Positions 12,212 through 22,361 of a stretch of DNA of 64,000 nt are shown here, piece after piece. Origin of the DNA: Epiperipatus broadwayi (taxonomy: Eukaryota > Onychophora > Udeonychophora > Euonychophora > Peripatidae). The stretch covers positions 11,326,385-11,390,384 of the forward strand of contig JAQFVV010000020.1 in NCBI GenBank assembly GCA_028023455.1, in the 5' to 3' direction. Under the pieces are notes generated by a model. The model was given only the letters and a program-made list of their open reading frames with translations. It did not search any database and was not told the DNA's origin. Each line of letters starts with the position of its first letter. Position 1 is the first letter of the stretch. A program made the position numbers and the translations under genes.

Positions 12212-13225
12212 CATATAAAATGAGACTAGTTATAAAAAAGAGGCTAGCATTAGATTTTTTGATGAATTATTGATTTTAAAAAAACTGCTTTCCAAAAAAA
12301 GGGGTTTCATGATACAATTATTAGTTTATCCATCTGTCATGACTATAAGCTGATTGTAGTTTAGATACAAGATGGATGAACCTTGAAATTTTTTTAGATT
12401 AGTAACAAATTTACACCCCCTACCAAGAATAATCCATAGCTAACCATTTAATAATGGTTAAAATAATAAAAATAACATGGTTGTTATTACTGCCGCTTTT
12501 GATCTAAATCCTTATGATGGCAAAAAAAAAAAAAAAACTATATATAAAAACTAATCGATAAATGTTGAAATGGCTATTATGTAGACTAGGATGAACTAAT
12601 AGGAAAACTAGTCAATTTAAAGTTTACATACGATTATTTAATTTTACACTTTTTAGCCTGTGTATCATGCACTAACATCTCAAAAGATTGTGGATGAAAA
12701 CTACGCCCAGCACATAAGATTGATGGGTATAAAAAAAACAATAAACTGAATCATCTTTATTGTAAGTGTGATTATGTTAGTGAAGAGGGTATTGTTTTTT
12801 TTATTATTTAAAGTATAAGACAAGTATTTGTTTACTATATTTAATAATGGTTAGTAAATGGATATCTAAATACATTTAGTTGAACAGCATAGGTTACAGA
12901 TTAATCTGAGTTGATTAAATAAGTATCAATGCATTGGCTATAGAAATTTAAAAAAATGACTATAATATAATATCAACTTAAGGAATACTAATAATTACTT
13001 TTAGCTTTTTTTATCTTTCTAAAAGCTAGCCATAATAATGGTTGTTTGAAGGTTTTTGTGATGATAACATTTTAGTTTTACTTGTATATTGAACTATTTC
13101 CTTCATATAACTCTAAATATTGAATGTCTTTAGAAAAAAAAATTGTAAGCTTTATTTAAATTTCCAATTATATGGACTGTTGATAAATAGCATACAGATT
13201 AGTAAATACAAAATGGTTTGAGTGG
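12212..13225. other. AT-rich DNA, no recognised feature
   Basis: Holds short A-runs (about 12522-12537) and nothing assignable. Confidence 0.6.
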
Positions 13226-13229
13226 CATT

Positions 13230-13330
13230 ATTCTCCTCTCTTCTTCAGGTGTTGTTGGCCTGACCAGTGATAGTATTAGCATAGGAATTTGAACTAGGAC
13301 CTTTTGATTCTTGAATATTGCATTTTAATG
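13230..13330 (-). repeat. tRNA-derived SINE, family B
   Basis: Reverse complement matches the plus-strand copy at 20815-20945 over about 110 bases, including the tail block around gtcaggttagcaacacctgaa and a promoter-like B box (gttcaaattcc). Two diverged copies with internal RNA polymerase III-type boxes support a tRNA-derived SINE. The parent tRNA cannot be named. The 5' portion is poorly preserved here. Confidence 0.65.
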
Positions 13331-13715
13331 TAATGCTTAAATAATTTAATATATAAGTAAAAAGCATAATATTTCATTCCTTCGATATTTTAACTTATAC
13401 AAAAATTTTAAATTACAAAAAAAAAAAAAATACGTATGAGATTGTATCTAGAATTAAATATCTGAGCTGATAATTTAATGCGATAAACAAATGAAAGAAT
13501 GGAGGATTTAAATAAACAAACAGGCTTGCTTCTAAGGATAAAAAATTATTTTGTCATCCACTGAAGTTAGACTTATTAAAAAGTATATTTTTAGATCTAG
13601 TTTTCAGTGTCATTTTTAAATGGAGAAAGAAGTGGAATTGGATTTTTTTTTAAAAAAGGAAAGAAGTTGATACTCTTCATGTAATAAAGATATACATGAG
13701 AGCTGGTGACCTGGG

Positions 13716-13755
13716 CCAACTGATGAGTGCTAGTTCTGCACGAAATGCATCTTGG
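13716..13755 (+). ncRNA. Hammerhead ribozyme motif, type I, intact core
   Basis: Core CTGATGA at 13720-13726; stem II GTGC (13727-13730) pairs with GCAC (13738-13741) around a 7-base loop; core GAAA at 13742-13745. Stem III is the loopless palindrome ATGCAT (13745-13750), and C13751 is the cleavage-site base. Stem I pairs CCAA (13716-13719) with TTGG (13752-13755). All invariant core positions are present. It belongs to the same family as the motifs at 21343-21368, 21462-21499 and 61948-61989. Downstream (13793-13830) is a block shared with the palindrome at 62270-62437, so it sits in a longer repeat. Confidence 0.85.
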
Positions 13756-13850
13756 GGTTTATGTCTTTTATTGTATCTTTATTTATATAAGTAGACACAG
13801 GTATATAATAAGCCTGTGTGTTTCAGTTATTATATAAAGAATTTAAAAAA
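13756..13850 (+). repeat. Tail of hammerhead-bearing repeat
   Basis: The block agacacaggtatataataag followed by cctgtg and tttcagtta is shared with both arms of the palindrome at 62270-62437. Here it lies 40 bases downstream of an intact hammerhead, giving the likely order ribozyme then tail within the repeat unit. No coding sequence is present. Confidence 0.7.
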
Positions 13851-15785
13851 GGGGGGAAGTATGGAGATTATCAAAATAATCTATACTGAATTAGGTGTGC
13901 AAAAAAATATGAAGACATCTTGGAAAAGATTGTGAATAGTAAAATAAAAAAGAAGAAAGAAATTGAGAGATAAACTTAAAATGAGAATTTAAAAAACTAC
14001 AGGTTTATGGCGGGGGGGGGGGGAGTAATAATAGTAAAATAACAATACTGAATTCTAAGATATTTACGAAGACTAATTGTTAAAAAAAACTTTTAACATT
14101 ATTGTTACAATTTATATATTTAATAAAAATTTAAATAATGCTGACAAATATATAATTAGATAAATAATTATTATTTTTTTTTTGTTTTAATAAAATGACT
14201 AATACGCATTGTCAAATGCAAATTTTATATATAATAAAAAAGCGATTTATTAAAAAAAAAAAAAGATCCATTTGGTCAATAATATGATGTTCTCACAATG
14301 AAAAAAAAATGGCATAACAAATTCAATAAATATAGAAAAGTAAAAATTTAATCGTTCTACCTAAGAGGTTGGAGTAGATTAGTTGTTTATCAAATAAACC
14401 AACTAACTAATGGTGTTTATCTAAAGTACAAATTAAACGTTATTAAGCATTAATGTAACCTAATTTTGATAATATAGATAAAATCTCACATTATGATTTA
14501 GCCACAGTTCATCACCCTTAAACAAATCACTTTAGCTTTTAAAAACTGATTGCTGATATTTTCCTGATAAATCAATAGGAAAGAATCTTTTTTTTAGGCT
14601 GTGGGATTATTTTCAAATAGTTCCAAATAGCCAGCCACATTTATAAGAAAGAATGTTTATTCCTTTAACATTCTTTTGTTTTGTTTTTTAAATGTAAATT
14701 GTTGAACAATGTGCAATCAGAAGCCATAAATAGTAATAAGACTCATTTACCTTTATAATTACCTCCAAAATTGAGGTGTTAAAATAAATTGTTAAGAGCA
14801 TGGCAAGAAATGGCAAACTGCCAGATCAAGTGTTATCAGGTTTTAGTGCTTTATTTACAATAGACAAAAAACTTGATGTATACAGTAATAACTCCCATAT
14901 CATCATCTGAATACAAGATTTAATGCTGACATTACAATCTGGTGTGATTAATATACACATATGGACTATAATAGATAGATTTTAGTTGTTATCCAATATG
15001 CTTTACACAGAATAATCCCTTTTCATTTAAAGTAAAAGTTTTATTACTTAGATTAAAAAAAACACACTTGAAAATTCAAAAACTAAAAATATCTGGATAA
15101 ATTCTCCGAGAAGTAAAATAAAAATTGAATGGAATTATTAGTCAGCTCATTACGTTGGTACCAAAAATGTCACATGATTTTTCCAAATGTTAACATAGAC
15201 TAAAAACTCATTTAAATTATTTTTTAAATGTTATCATATAAATACATGTTTTAGACAGAACCTTAGGACCGATTTCTCAGATAACCAAGAGGAAAAAAAT
15301 ATATGAAAATTATGTATCGTGACAATATAATTACAGGAGAGTTTCAACACCATCATTTCTATTTCCACATAAGAGTGGAGCTCATTATTAGTGCAGTTTA
15401 TCCACAAATATTTCATCCTACCTGATAATACCATAAATTGTTTAGATATTTTTTTTACCTAGATTCATCAATTTGTTCAAAATGTTACATTTATGATTAT
15501 CAAATATCAATTATAATTAATATACCATATTGCTTTTACTTCCCATTTTCCAAGTTTGAAACAAAAGCTTCTTTTAAATGTTTAATTGGTGCAATAAGCA
15601 GAGCTTCTTTTCCTATCATAGATAACAACTAAAACATGTTTTATTAATTCTAACACATATTGACAAAACGATACCATTTGTATGAAGACCAATACCAAAT
15701 CTATGATTTAGATAAATCTTATTTCACTAATAAGCCATGAAGAAGATTGTAGGTTAATATAATCAGTATGCTTTATAACAAAAAG
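13851..15785. other. AT-rich DNA with homopolymer runs
   Basis: Contains a G-run at 14012-14023 and A-runs near 14252. Short open frames at 15234-15434 and 15438-15632 show no domain. Segment 14798-14850 shares the phrase agatcaagtgttatc with 21833-21880 in similar context, perhaps an old unclassified repeat. Confidence 0.5.
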
Positions 15786-15915
15786 GTGTATGACTTTATT
15801 GCTTGGGAGTTCATAAAAATTTGAATGCCAGACGTGCAAGAACCAGACTTGATCTTGTGACTTCCCAATCCCAAGTCAGACACTACCTACTGCACTAACC
15901 TGCACAGAGCATTGT
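15786..15915 (-). repeat. tRNA-derived SINE, family C
   Basis: On the minus strand it starts with a tRNA-like A box region (ggttagtgcagtaggtagtg), then a B-box-like segment (agatcaagtctgg), and ends with the tail cccaagcaataaag. The same tail and layout recur at 24940-25052. Homology of independent copies plus polymerase III-like boxes supports a SINE; the parent tRNA is not identifiable. Confidence 0.65.
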
Positions 15916-18750
15916 GCTTTTTGATGAGATATACCAAGTTTGAAATATTCAAACCAGATAGGAAAGAAAAATAATTAAATTTTGGAATAGCTAAATATTT
16001 ATATTAGAAAATTTGCATATTTAGTCTGACCTAATTTGCATAGTTTACTTCTTAAAAATGAAGGCTTAGATCTTTGAAAGCGCTAGAATAAATTGATAAA
16101 AAGTTCGTCATTCATTTGATTTATGGTTATTATATATATTTAATTTATATGTGTGTATTTTCATATTAACACAAATATTAGAGTTTACAAATATATTTTC
16201 TAACACACGGTTGAATGTTTAAGTATTACAATATTAGAAAATAATAATCATATAGTTTAATTGTTCAGAAATTCATAAAAAATTAGGTGCTGGAGATGAT
16301 AGTGCTAGTCATGATATTTATATGAAATTATTAACTATGGTCATGTGATGTTCCCATATCCAGTTAGAAGATTTAGCACAACAGTTCCATTCAGTTAACC
16401 AAATTGACTTTTTTTTAATTACACAATTTAGAGTCAAATCAACCATTGTTCCACAGCACTACACAGAGCCAAATGTTCTTAAATTTATTTAACTCTGGCT
16501 GTCTATGTAACTTTAAATAAATCTTGTGTTAAGATTTGTAGAGGTCCCTACTGTCATGTTTCAAACAAGTGAAGCTCAATTTCCAAGAAAATTATATGGG
16601 TGAGCATTTTCTTGAAATCGAACTTCACTTATTTGTGTAACGCACAATTTGTAAAAACTGATTAATAATTTTGGATCAGACATATGTATTGTAAGTTTAA
16701 AAATTATTCTAAAATTAGTGTGAATGCATTTGCAAAACTAAAATAACATGAATACTCTTGGAATGCCAACATTTTCAATTATTTGTTTTATATATAGGCC
16801 AGCTGAAAAACTTTTATTTGTTCATCCTTCATACTCAATAATATTGAGGCTTTAGATATCAGAGAAAATGGTTTATTAAACAATTGTATATTTAACAATA
16901 GAAAATAAAAGTGAAAAACCTTATTCAAATATTAAACAGAAATAAAATTTACTGTGTTCCAAAAGACTCAATCTTGTAATTTTTAGAAGAATAATTCATA
17001 CATCTACCAACAAACTTTTTTCCAAAGAAATACCCCATATTAAAACATGTAATGATTAAAATAGAAATATTTTCGATTTTCATTTAAAAATGGAATATAT
17101 ATATAAAATCAACACTTTTATTTATCACACATTAAAACGCCAAAAATAATTGTCTTTTTTTCAATCACAATTGGAGTTTTTATATTTAAAGTGAGAAATT
17201 CCAATAAATGATTGAATTAATTTCTGGATATTCCATGCTTTTATTTCAAGTTAAATACAAAAATCCCAATTAAGATTGAAGAAAACAATTATTTTTGACT
17301 TTTTAGTGTACAGTAAATAAAAGTGTTTATTATTAAGTATTTTATTTACATATTATTTTTAAGTTTTTAGAATTGGGAACTTTTTCGTAATTATCCAATT
17401 TTAATTAAAATGAAGAATTTGAAAGAAAATCATGCATTAAAAATCGATTCCTAGAATACCATGTGGCTTGTGCATTATTCTATCATATTTGATAAAAATT
17501 TATGTCATTTAAAAAAATATTAAAGAGTGGTTAAGTTGCTCACAAATTTTTATCTAATAAACAAAATTTGGCAGGATGGTTTTTTAAATCGTATATTACA
17601 ACAGCATTAATTCACAATGTTATTAGTATCCAAAGTAAACATATTCTTCGATGTAGTTATTTATAAAGAGTATAACTTATAAATAAAGTACCCATCCACT
17701 TATATGAATATTACTTTCTGCCTTGAAGAACTCATTGTTTTCCCTATGGATGTATTGTTAATTAATTAAATTTACTTTTTTAAAAAAAAAAAAATCTATG
17801 CCAATAATATTGTGTTTCTTTTTAAAAAATAAGCTTTTATAATCAAAAGAAATTAAAAATTAAAGCAACTTTTATAAACAAAAGAAAGTAAGATTTGTTT
17901 TTATCTATTACAATTTACCAATAACATTTTTCATTTTTCATTTCTTTTTAATATACTACTCTTGAAAACTTATTGAAACAATATCAAGTTTGAAATTTGG
18001 TCCAGTAACAGCCTTGGATTATAAAAAAAAAACACTTGATAATTTCTAACACTTGCACAAAATTTGAAGAAAATCCATTTGATAGAAATATGTTAAATCT
18101 CAATTTCAAAATTTATCCTAAACAAACAGAGTTTCTAATTTACATAAAAATATAAAAAGTACTGCCAAGGACATCTTTATATTCTCATGATTCCTATGCA
18201 TAGAGTACATTAAAGCAGATTATCTGTTTAAAATACTATAGACCAGAATATAGTGCATCCAAATGTTTTATGAATAAATGTTCTATGTATGATCTTCTTA
18301 ACAAACGTAAGCATAGCTACCCCATAAGTCAATCCATCATGGAAACAAGTAATGACATAGGAAATATCAATAGTTTTATACTGAGAATAATGATGACATG
18401 GTGATAAAGAGTGGAGAAAGCACTGAAGACTTAATAGCAATTTATTTAATGCTACTCTTTTTACCAAAAGCAAATTAAAGCTATAACAAATCAAAAAATG
18501 AAAGATTTCAAAATAATATCAATCTAGTTACTTCCACAGTTCAATTAAAGTTTTAAAAAATGAACAAACTCTTCAAGAAGTTCAATATCCAATCTATCTA
18601 TTGAGAAAGAAGAAGAATCATTCTCAGAAGAGAAAGAAATCAATTTCAATAAAAAAAGAAAAAAGAAAAAAATATCCAACAATCCAGGTGCTAAGACAAA
18701 ACAATTTTAGAAAGACATATTATTCACACTCACATCATAAATGATATAAA
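15916..18750. other. AT-rich DNA, mostly unclassified
   Basis: Holds one decayed hammerhead-like block (16051-16095, listed separately). A short open frame at 18228-18494 has no recognisable domain. Nothing else is supported. Confidence 0.5.
16051..16095 (+). repeat. Decayed hammerhead-like block, AGCGCT family
   Basis: Shares with 49796-49828 the string ctttgaaagcgcta plus an upstream atgaagg-type segment. Read as a hammerhead remnant: GAAA is followed by the palindrome AGCGCT and A, and an upstream segment could form a weak stem II. The CTGATGA box is largely lost. Confidence 0.4.
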
Positions 18751-18752
18751 AT

Positions 18753-19070
18753 TTGCAACCCTTTTATGTAAGAAAGCTAAATGATTGCTTTAAACTTCAT
18801 AAATTCATCAGGTTCATTAGTGTAATACCCTTTGACACATTAGCAATTACTGATGCAAATATTTTTAAAATGTTATACAACTATTTGTATACAATTCCTT
18901 TTTTGAATAATTGTTCTGCAAGAAGTATTGCTATCTTAATCAATAAAGAAAAAAAAATACCTGGATCAATAACAATACTTGGAAGCATAAGGAATATATA
19001 TATAATCATATTTCCGGTATTTCAAACTCTCTAAAATGCTTGTCACTGCTTCTTATTCATCCTAGAGAGG
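18753..19070 (+). pseudogene. Possible N-terminal part of Penelope-like reverse transcriptase
   Basis: The frame from 18753 reads KLHKFIRFISVIPFDTLAI near its start. It faintly resembles the LPK-HK plus RPIVS block of Penelope-like reverse transcriptases. After removing the LINE inserted at 19290-19850, it lies about 500 bases before the catalytic box at 19863, roughly the spacing the family would have. Residue identity is weak and the frame may be fortuitous, so this is only a suggestion. Confidence 0.3.
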
Positions 19071-19289
19071 AAAAGATATTGGGAAACTACAAAATTACCA
19101 ATCAATTAATTTAGTCCCATGTATCATAATAAACAATTTTAACATATGCAACTTTTTCAAGGGAATCAAATCAAAATTTATCTCATAATAGTATATTAAT
19201 TTTCAAATAATATTTCATCAACACTTATGTATCCTGCCATATTTTTATTTAATCCCTTATTAAATCCTAAAGTCATTATCACATCAATG

Positions 19290-19850
19290 TTTTTTTTTTC
19301 TCAGTGACGAGATATTTATTCATCAAGAAAAAAACAGATACAGTGAAACAAATGGAATTTCAGGAACAAAATGGTAAGAGGGAAGGATACATGTAAAAGG
19401 GAATGGGAAGTGGAGAGGGGAATTGGTGTGTAGTTCAGGCTGGCTAGAAGAGCATGCCTTTGTGATCGAGTCCTATGGCTGAGGCTGAGAGGATGGGAGT
19501 TGGAGGATTGCCCAAGTGTCTGTGAGGAGTGGAGATGGAGCTAGTTTGGTCTCTCGGGTTTTGAGAGTGCGAATTAAGTCCAAGAGCTTTTGATATACTG
19601 AAAGTACTCTCTGGTCAAGGATGATGGCACATCAGAGCAACCAGAGAGCGTAGATGAGAAAAATTGACAGTCTAATGATTGCAAAGACCCCTGTTTCTAT
19701 GGATTCTTGGAGGTTGAAGATGGTATTTCTGTGCGAGGAAAGGTAGGAGTTGATGACATTTCTCATGCCAAGCAGAAAAGGACATTTAAGTAGGAAGTGC
19801 TGGATGGTTTTCAAGTTGAAACCACAGTCATAAAAATTACTCCCTATATC
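19290..19850 (-). mobile_element. 5'-truncated LINE inserted in the Penelope-like element
   Basis: A minus-strand LINE 3' end, clearly richer in G+C than its surroundings. The poly(A) appears as a T-run at 19290-19299. The coding remnant reads YDCGFNLKTIQHFLLKCP (from about 19835 downward), the C-x-C-G/T-x-x-H-x-x-x-x-C zinc-knuckle seen at the C terminus of many LINE polyproteins, with the first Cys changed. Apparent target duplications are cacatcaatg (19280-19289) and cacataatg (19851-19859), differing by one indel. The frame downstream of the knuckle is open to about 19632. Better preservation than the host element suggests a younger insertion. Confidence 0.8.
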
Positions 19851-19859
19851 CACATAATG

Positions 19860-20780
19860 TTTGGTTTTTACTATGTTGATACATTTGTTATATGGTCACA
19901 CAATGAGCACTGCTACAAACTTTCTGGAAACACATTAATAACATATCTCCATCAATTAAATTCACAATAGAATCAGAACAAGAACAAAAATTGGCATTCT
20001 TAAATGTTTTTGTGACAAGACTCCCCCATAGCAAAATCAAAACTATAGTTAGAGAAAACACAGGAAAATATTTAGCATACACATCTAATCACATCAAAAA
20101 CATAAAACATGGAATTATACTATCACTATGGAATAGAGACAATAAGTTTGTTCAGAAATCAACAATTTAAAAAAAGAAAATATCTATATAGAACAAACTC
20201 TTATAAAAAATAGTTATCATCAGCTGTTATTAAGAAAACCTTAAATAAACAACAAAAAGAACCATAAAAAATAATTATTGGTATTGTAGTGTATCTATAC
20301 ATACCAAAAATAGCAGACAAATTAAGAAAAATCTGTAATCAGTATAACATTAGAACAGCTTTCCACAGTCATACTACACTATGAGGAATTCTAACATCTA
20401 TAAAGCCTAAACTTAAAATGCTGAAAAAGCAAAAACTGCATTTATGAAATATCATGTGGATGTGGAAGAATGTATATTAGTGAGACCAGTTACTCCATTG
20501 GAAAGTGATTGCAAAGGCACAAACTAATAATGAGACGAGAGAACACAGAATGTATCCAAGGTTAGCAGACCACATATGTACCAATGAACATATATGTTTA
20601 AATGGGAAAATACAAAAATTTTGGACAGAGAGAAAAATGTGGTACAAAAAAGAAAATTCAAAATTGTGGCTCACATAATAATGGTGAATAACCCCATAAG
20701 TCAACCCAATGTGTCTATACATAATGTATGGAAACCATTAATCAACTCTGCTCTTAGAAAAATGTGGAGAAATTAGGAGG
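19860..20780 (+). mobile_element. Penelope-like retroelement: RT end and GIY-YIG endonuclease, decayed
   Basis: At 19863-19895 the plus strand reads GFYYVDTFVIW, the catalytic YVDDTFVIW box of Penelope-like reverse transcriptases with one Asp codon missing. After a frameshift it continues ISPSIKFTIESEQEQKLAFL and NVFVTRLPHSKIKTIVREN, the thumb region. At 20272-20385 it reads VVYLYIPKIADKLRKI and NIRTAFHSHTTL, the linker of the family. At 20440-20525 it reads IYEISCGCGRMYISETSYSIGK, stop, LQRHK: the GIY-YIG endonuclease with the Cys-Gly-Cys-Gly insert, the second Tyr and the Glu-Thr pair. Stops and frameshifts make it inactive. Open frames at 19888-20082, 20477-20722 and 20594-20776 are shadows. 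Fold-back hammerhead repeats follow at 21297-21535. Confidence 0.92.
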
Positions 20781-20814
20781 AACCTCATAGATAAATATAT
20801 GAAATTTCTTTGGC

Positions 20815-20945
20815 AGGATGGCTGTTGGTTATAGTATTACCTTAAAATTCAATATTTCAAAGATCTAAGGCCTATGTTCAATTCCCAAGCTAGTACTTTC
20901 ACTGGTCAGGTTAGCAACACCTGAACAAAAGAAAATATCCTCAAA
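20815..20945 (+). repeat. tRNA-derived SINE, family B
   Basis: Starts gcaggatggctgttggtta, a good A-box-like segment, with a B box (gttcaattcc) about 60 bases on. The tail is tcactggtcaggttagcaac followed by acctgaa. Homologous to the reverse-strand copy at 13230-13330. It sits directly after the Penelope-like element's coding part. Confidence 0.7.
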
Positions 20946-21342
20946 ATGTTGTGCATATACTAATAGTTGAATGTAATTGGAAATGTAAATAAAGTTAAAT
21001 TTTTCCAAAGACATTCAATACTTAATACTAGGTGATAGAAAAAGTCCATTATATAAATACAACTAAACTGCCATCATCACAAACTTTCAGAAAACAAATG
21101 AAAGTTTTTATTCCATATATTAAGCATATAAACATATACAATCAAAAAGCAAATTTTACCATTTCATAAATTTATATAAACATGGATGTTTAACACTTGA
21201 TTATAATTTAATTATACATTAGCCATAGAAGGGACTTGAAACTCAGATTTTCAAACTCTTTACAGCTATGCATTCCATCTTTTACAAATAATACATATGA
21301 CCACATACATGTGAAAAATATAAATGATCTTCAATATATATA

Positions 21343-21368
21343 TTTTGTGCTAAACCAGCACTCATCAG
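21343..21368 (-). ncRNA. Decayed hammerhead motif
   Basis: Minus strand: CTGATGA intact (21362-21368), stem II GTGCT paired with AGCAC, but the GAAA box reads AAAA (21343-21346) and the following palindrome is replaced by a TA run. The lost G should abolish cleavage. Outer stem I is not convincing. Confidence 0.6.
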
Positions 21369-21461
21369 TTATCCCAAATCACCATTTCTAACCCTGTTTT
21401 ATATTAAGATAGCAAATCTTCAAACTTGATTGTATATATGTGTGGAAGATGATGATATGGA

Positions 21462-21499
21462 CCAACTGATAAGTGCTGGTTCAGCATGAAATACATATA
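21462..21499 (+). ncRNA. Decayed hammerhead motif
   Basis: Plus strand: CCAA then CTGATAA (21466-21472; one core change, G to A), stem II GTGCTG with CAGCAT, GAAA at 21488-21491, then ATACATAT (one change from the ATACGTAT palindrome of 61953-61960) and A as cleavage-site base. Stem I no longer pairs cleanly. A recent but probably inactive copy. Confidence 0.65.
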
Positions 21500-21539
21500 C
21501 TGAAGATCATTTATTATTTTCACATGTATGTGGTTTATG

Positions 21540-22300
21540 TGCATTGATTGCATAACATAGAGTGTATAGCTGTAGGAAGCTTGAAAGCCTGAGTTCAAGT
21601 CCTTTCTAATTACAATAAGTTTAGTATAAACAATATAATTATACATGAATATTATATATACAATTTTTTAATTAAATATAAACTATCTCTTCGTGTAATT
21701 ATTTTATCAAATACTGGATATTTGCTAATCTCTTAAGAAGTGTTTACTTCTATATATTTTAATAAGTAAAAACAAGTCTTAATTTTAAGATAAAATTCTA
21801 AAATTGAGATACTAGAATAAACAGTGCAAAGAGGATGGCAAGATACCACTGCTGATGATCAAGTGTTATCTTTAAACTATAATTATTAATAGCATATTCT
21901 GTATTCAGGAAAAAAACTTAATATATATATATGTAATGTTGAAAATTTTGGTACAATATCTCAATATGTTGTATACATTTTTGTATATACAGTACTTACT
22001 TTCCATATTAACACATATATGTATATACCAATACCTTATAATGATGACTTTTATCACTGAATTTAATCTCAGATGCTCTATATATAATTTGAGTTAATTA
22101 ATATAAACAACGTATTATTTTTAAAAAATTATTCACAAACTTTCAATATTTTTTCCTAAAACGGAGGAATTGACAATATGAATTAACTCATTTGCAAGAA
22201 ATAAATGAAGGAATAAAGGTTAATACAAAAATCATTCTTGCTTAATTAATACACAAATAGTATGAGGTAATTTACAAAGAAGTTTTCTTTTAGTTTTTTT
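21540..22300. other. AT-rich DNA, no recognised feature
   Basis: Nothing beyond short TA-rich runs and a 15-base phrase shared with 14798-14850. Confidence 0.5.
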
Positions 22301-22308
22301 TTTCCTAT

Positions 22309-22361
22309 GTCAAATGCGTTGGAAGGCAGCTACGCTAACCACTAGGCCCCCAACGCTTGAC
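22309..22361 (-). repeat. tRNA-Gly SINE, copy lacking the T arm
   Basis: On the minus strand it begins gtcaagcgttggggg, has the D-arm/A-box cctagtggttagcgtagc, the anticodon-arm ctgccttcca, then jumps directly to acgcatttgacat. Compared with the copies at 61471-61556 and 63380-63463, the T-arm and B-box segment is missing while both flanking ends (gtcaag and tttgac) are kept. Without a B box it should be a poor polymerase III template. Confidence 0.75.

Larger units (their letters stand above)
21297..21535. repeat. Inverted repeat carrying two opposed hammerhead motifs
   Basis: Left arm 21300-21378 and right arm 21460-21532 are reverse complements with mismatches; outermost parts read accacatacatgtgaaaa and its complement, then a gatcttca block. 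Each arm carries a decayed hammerhead of the family at 13716-13755. The layout, about 0.5 kb downstream of a Penelope-like endonuclease domain, suits a Penelope terminal repeat in inverted arrangement, but a separate short element is possible. The minus-strand open frame across it (21404-21646) is not a gene: it owes its YFMLNQ-type sequence to the ribozyme repeat. Confidence 0.75.

Noticed and set aside
21850-21880. CTGATGA box followed by tcaagtgttatc
   Set aside because: No stem II and no GAAA; it is part of an old repeat shared with 14798-14850.
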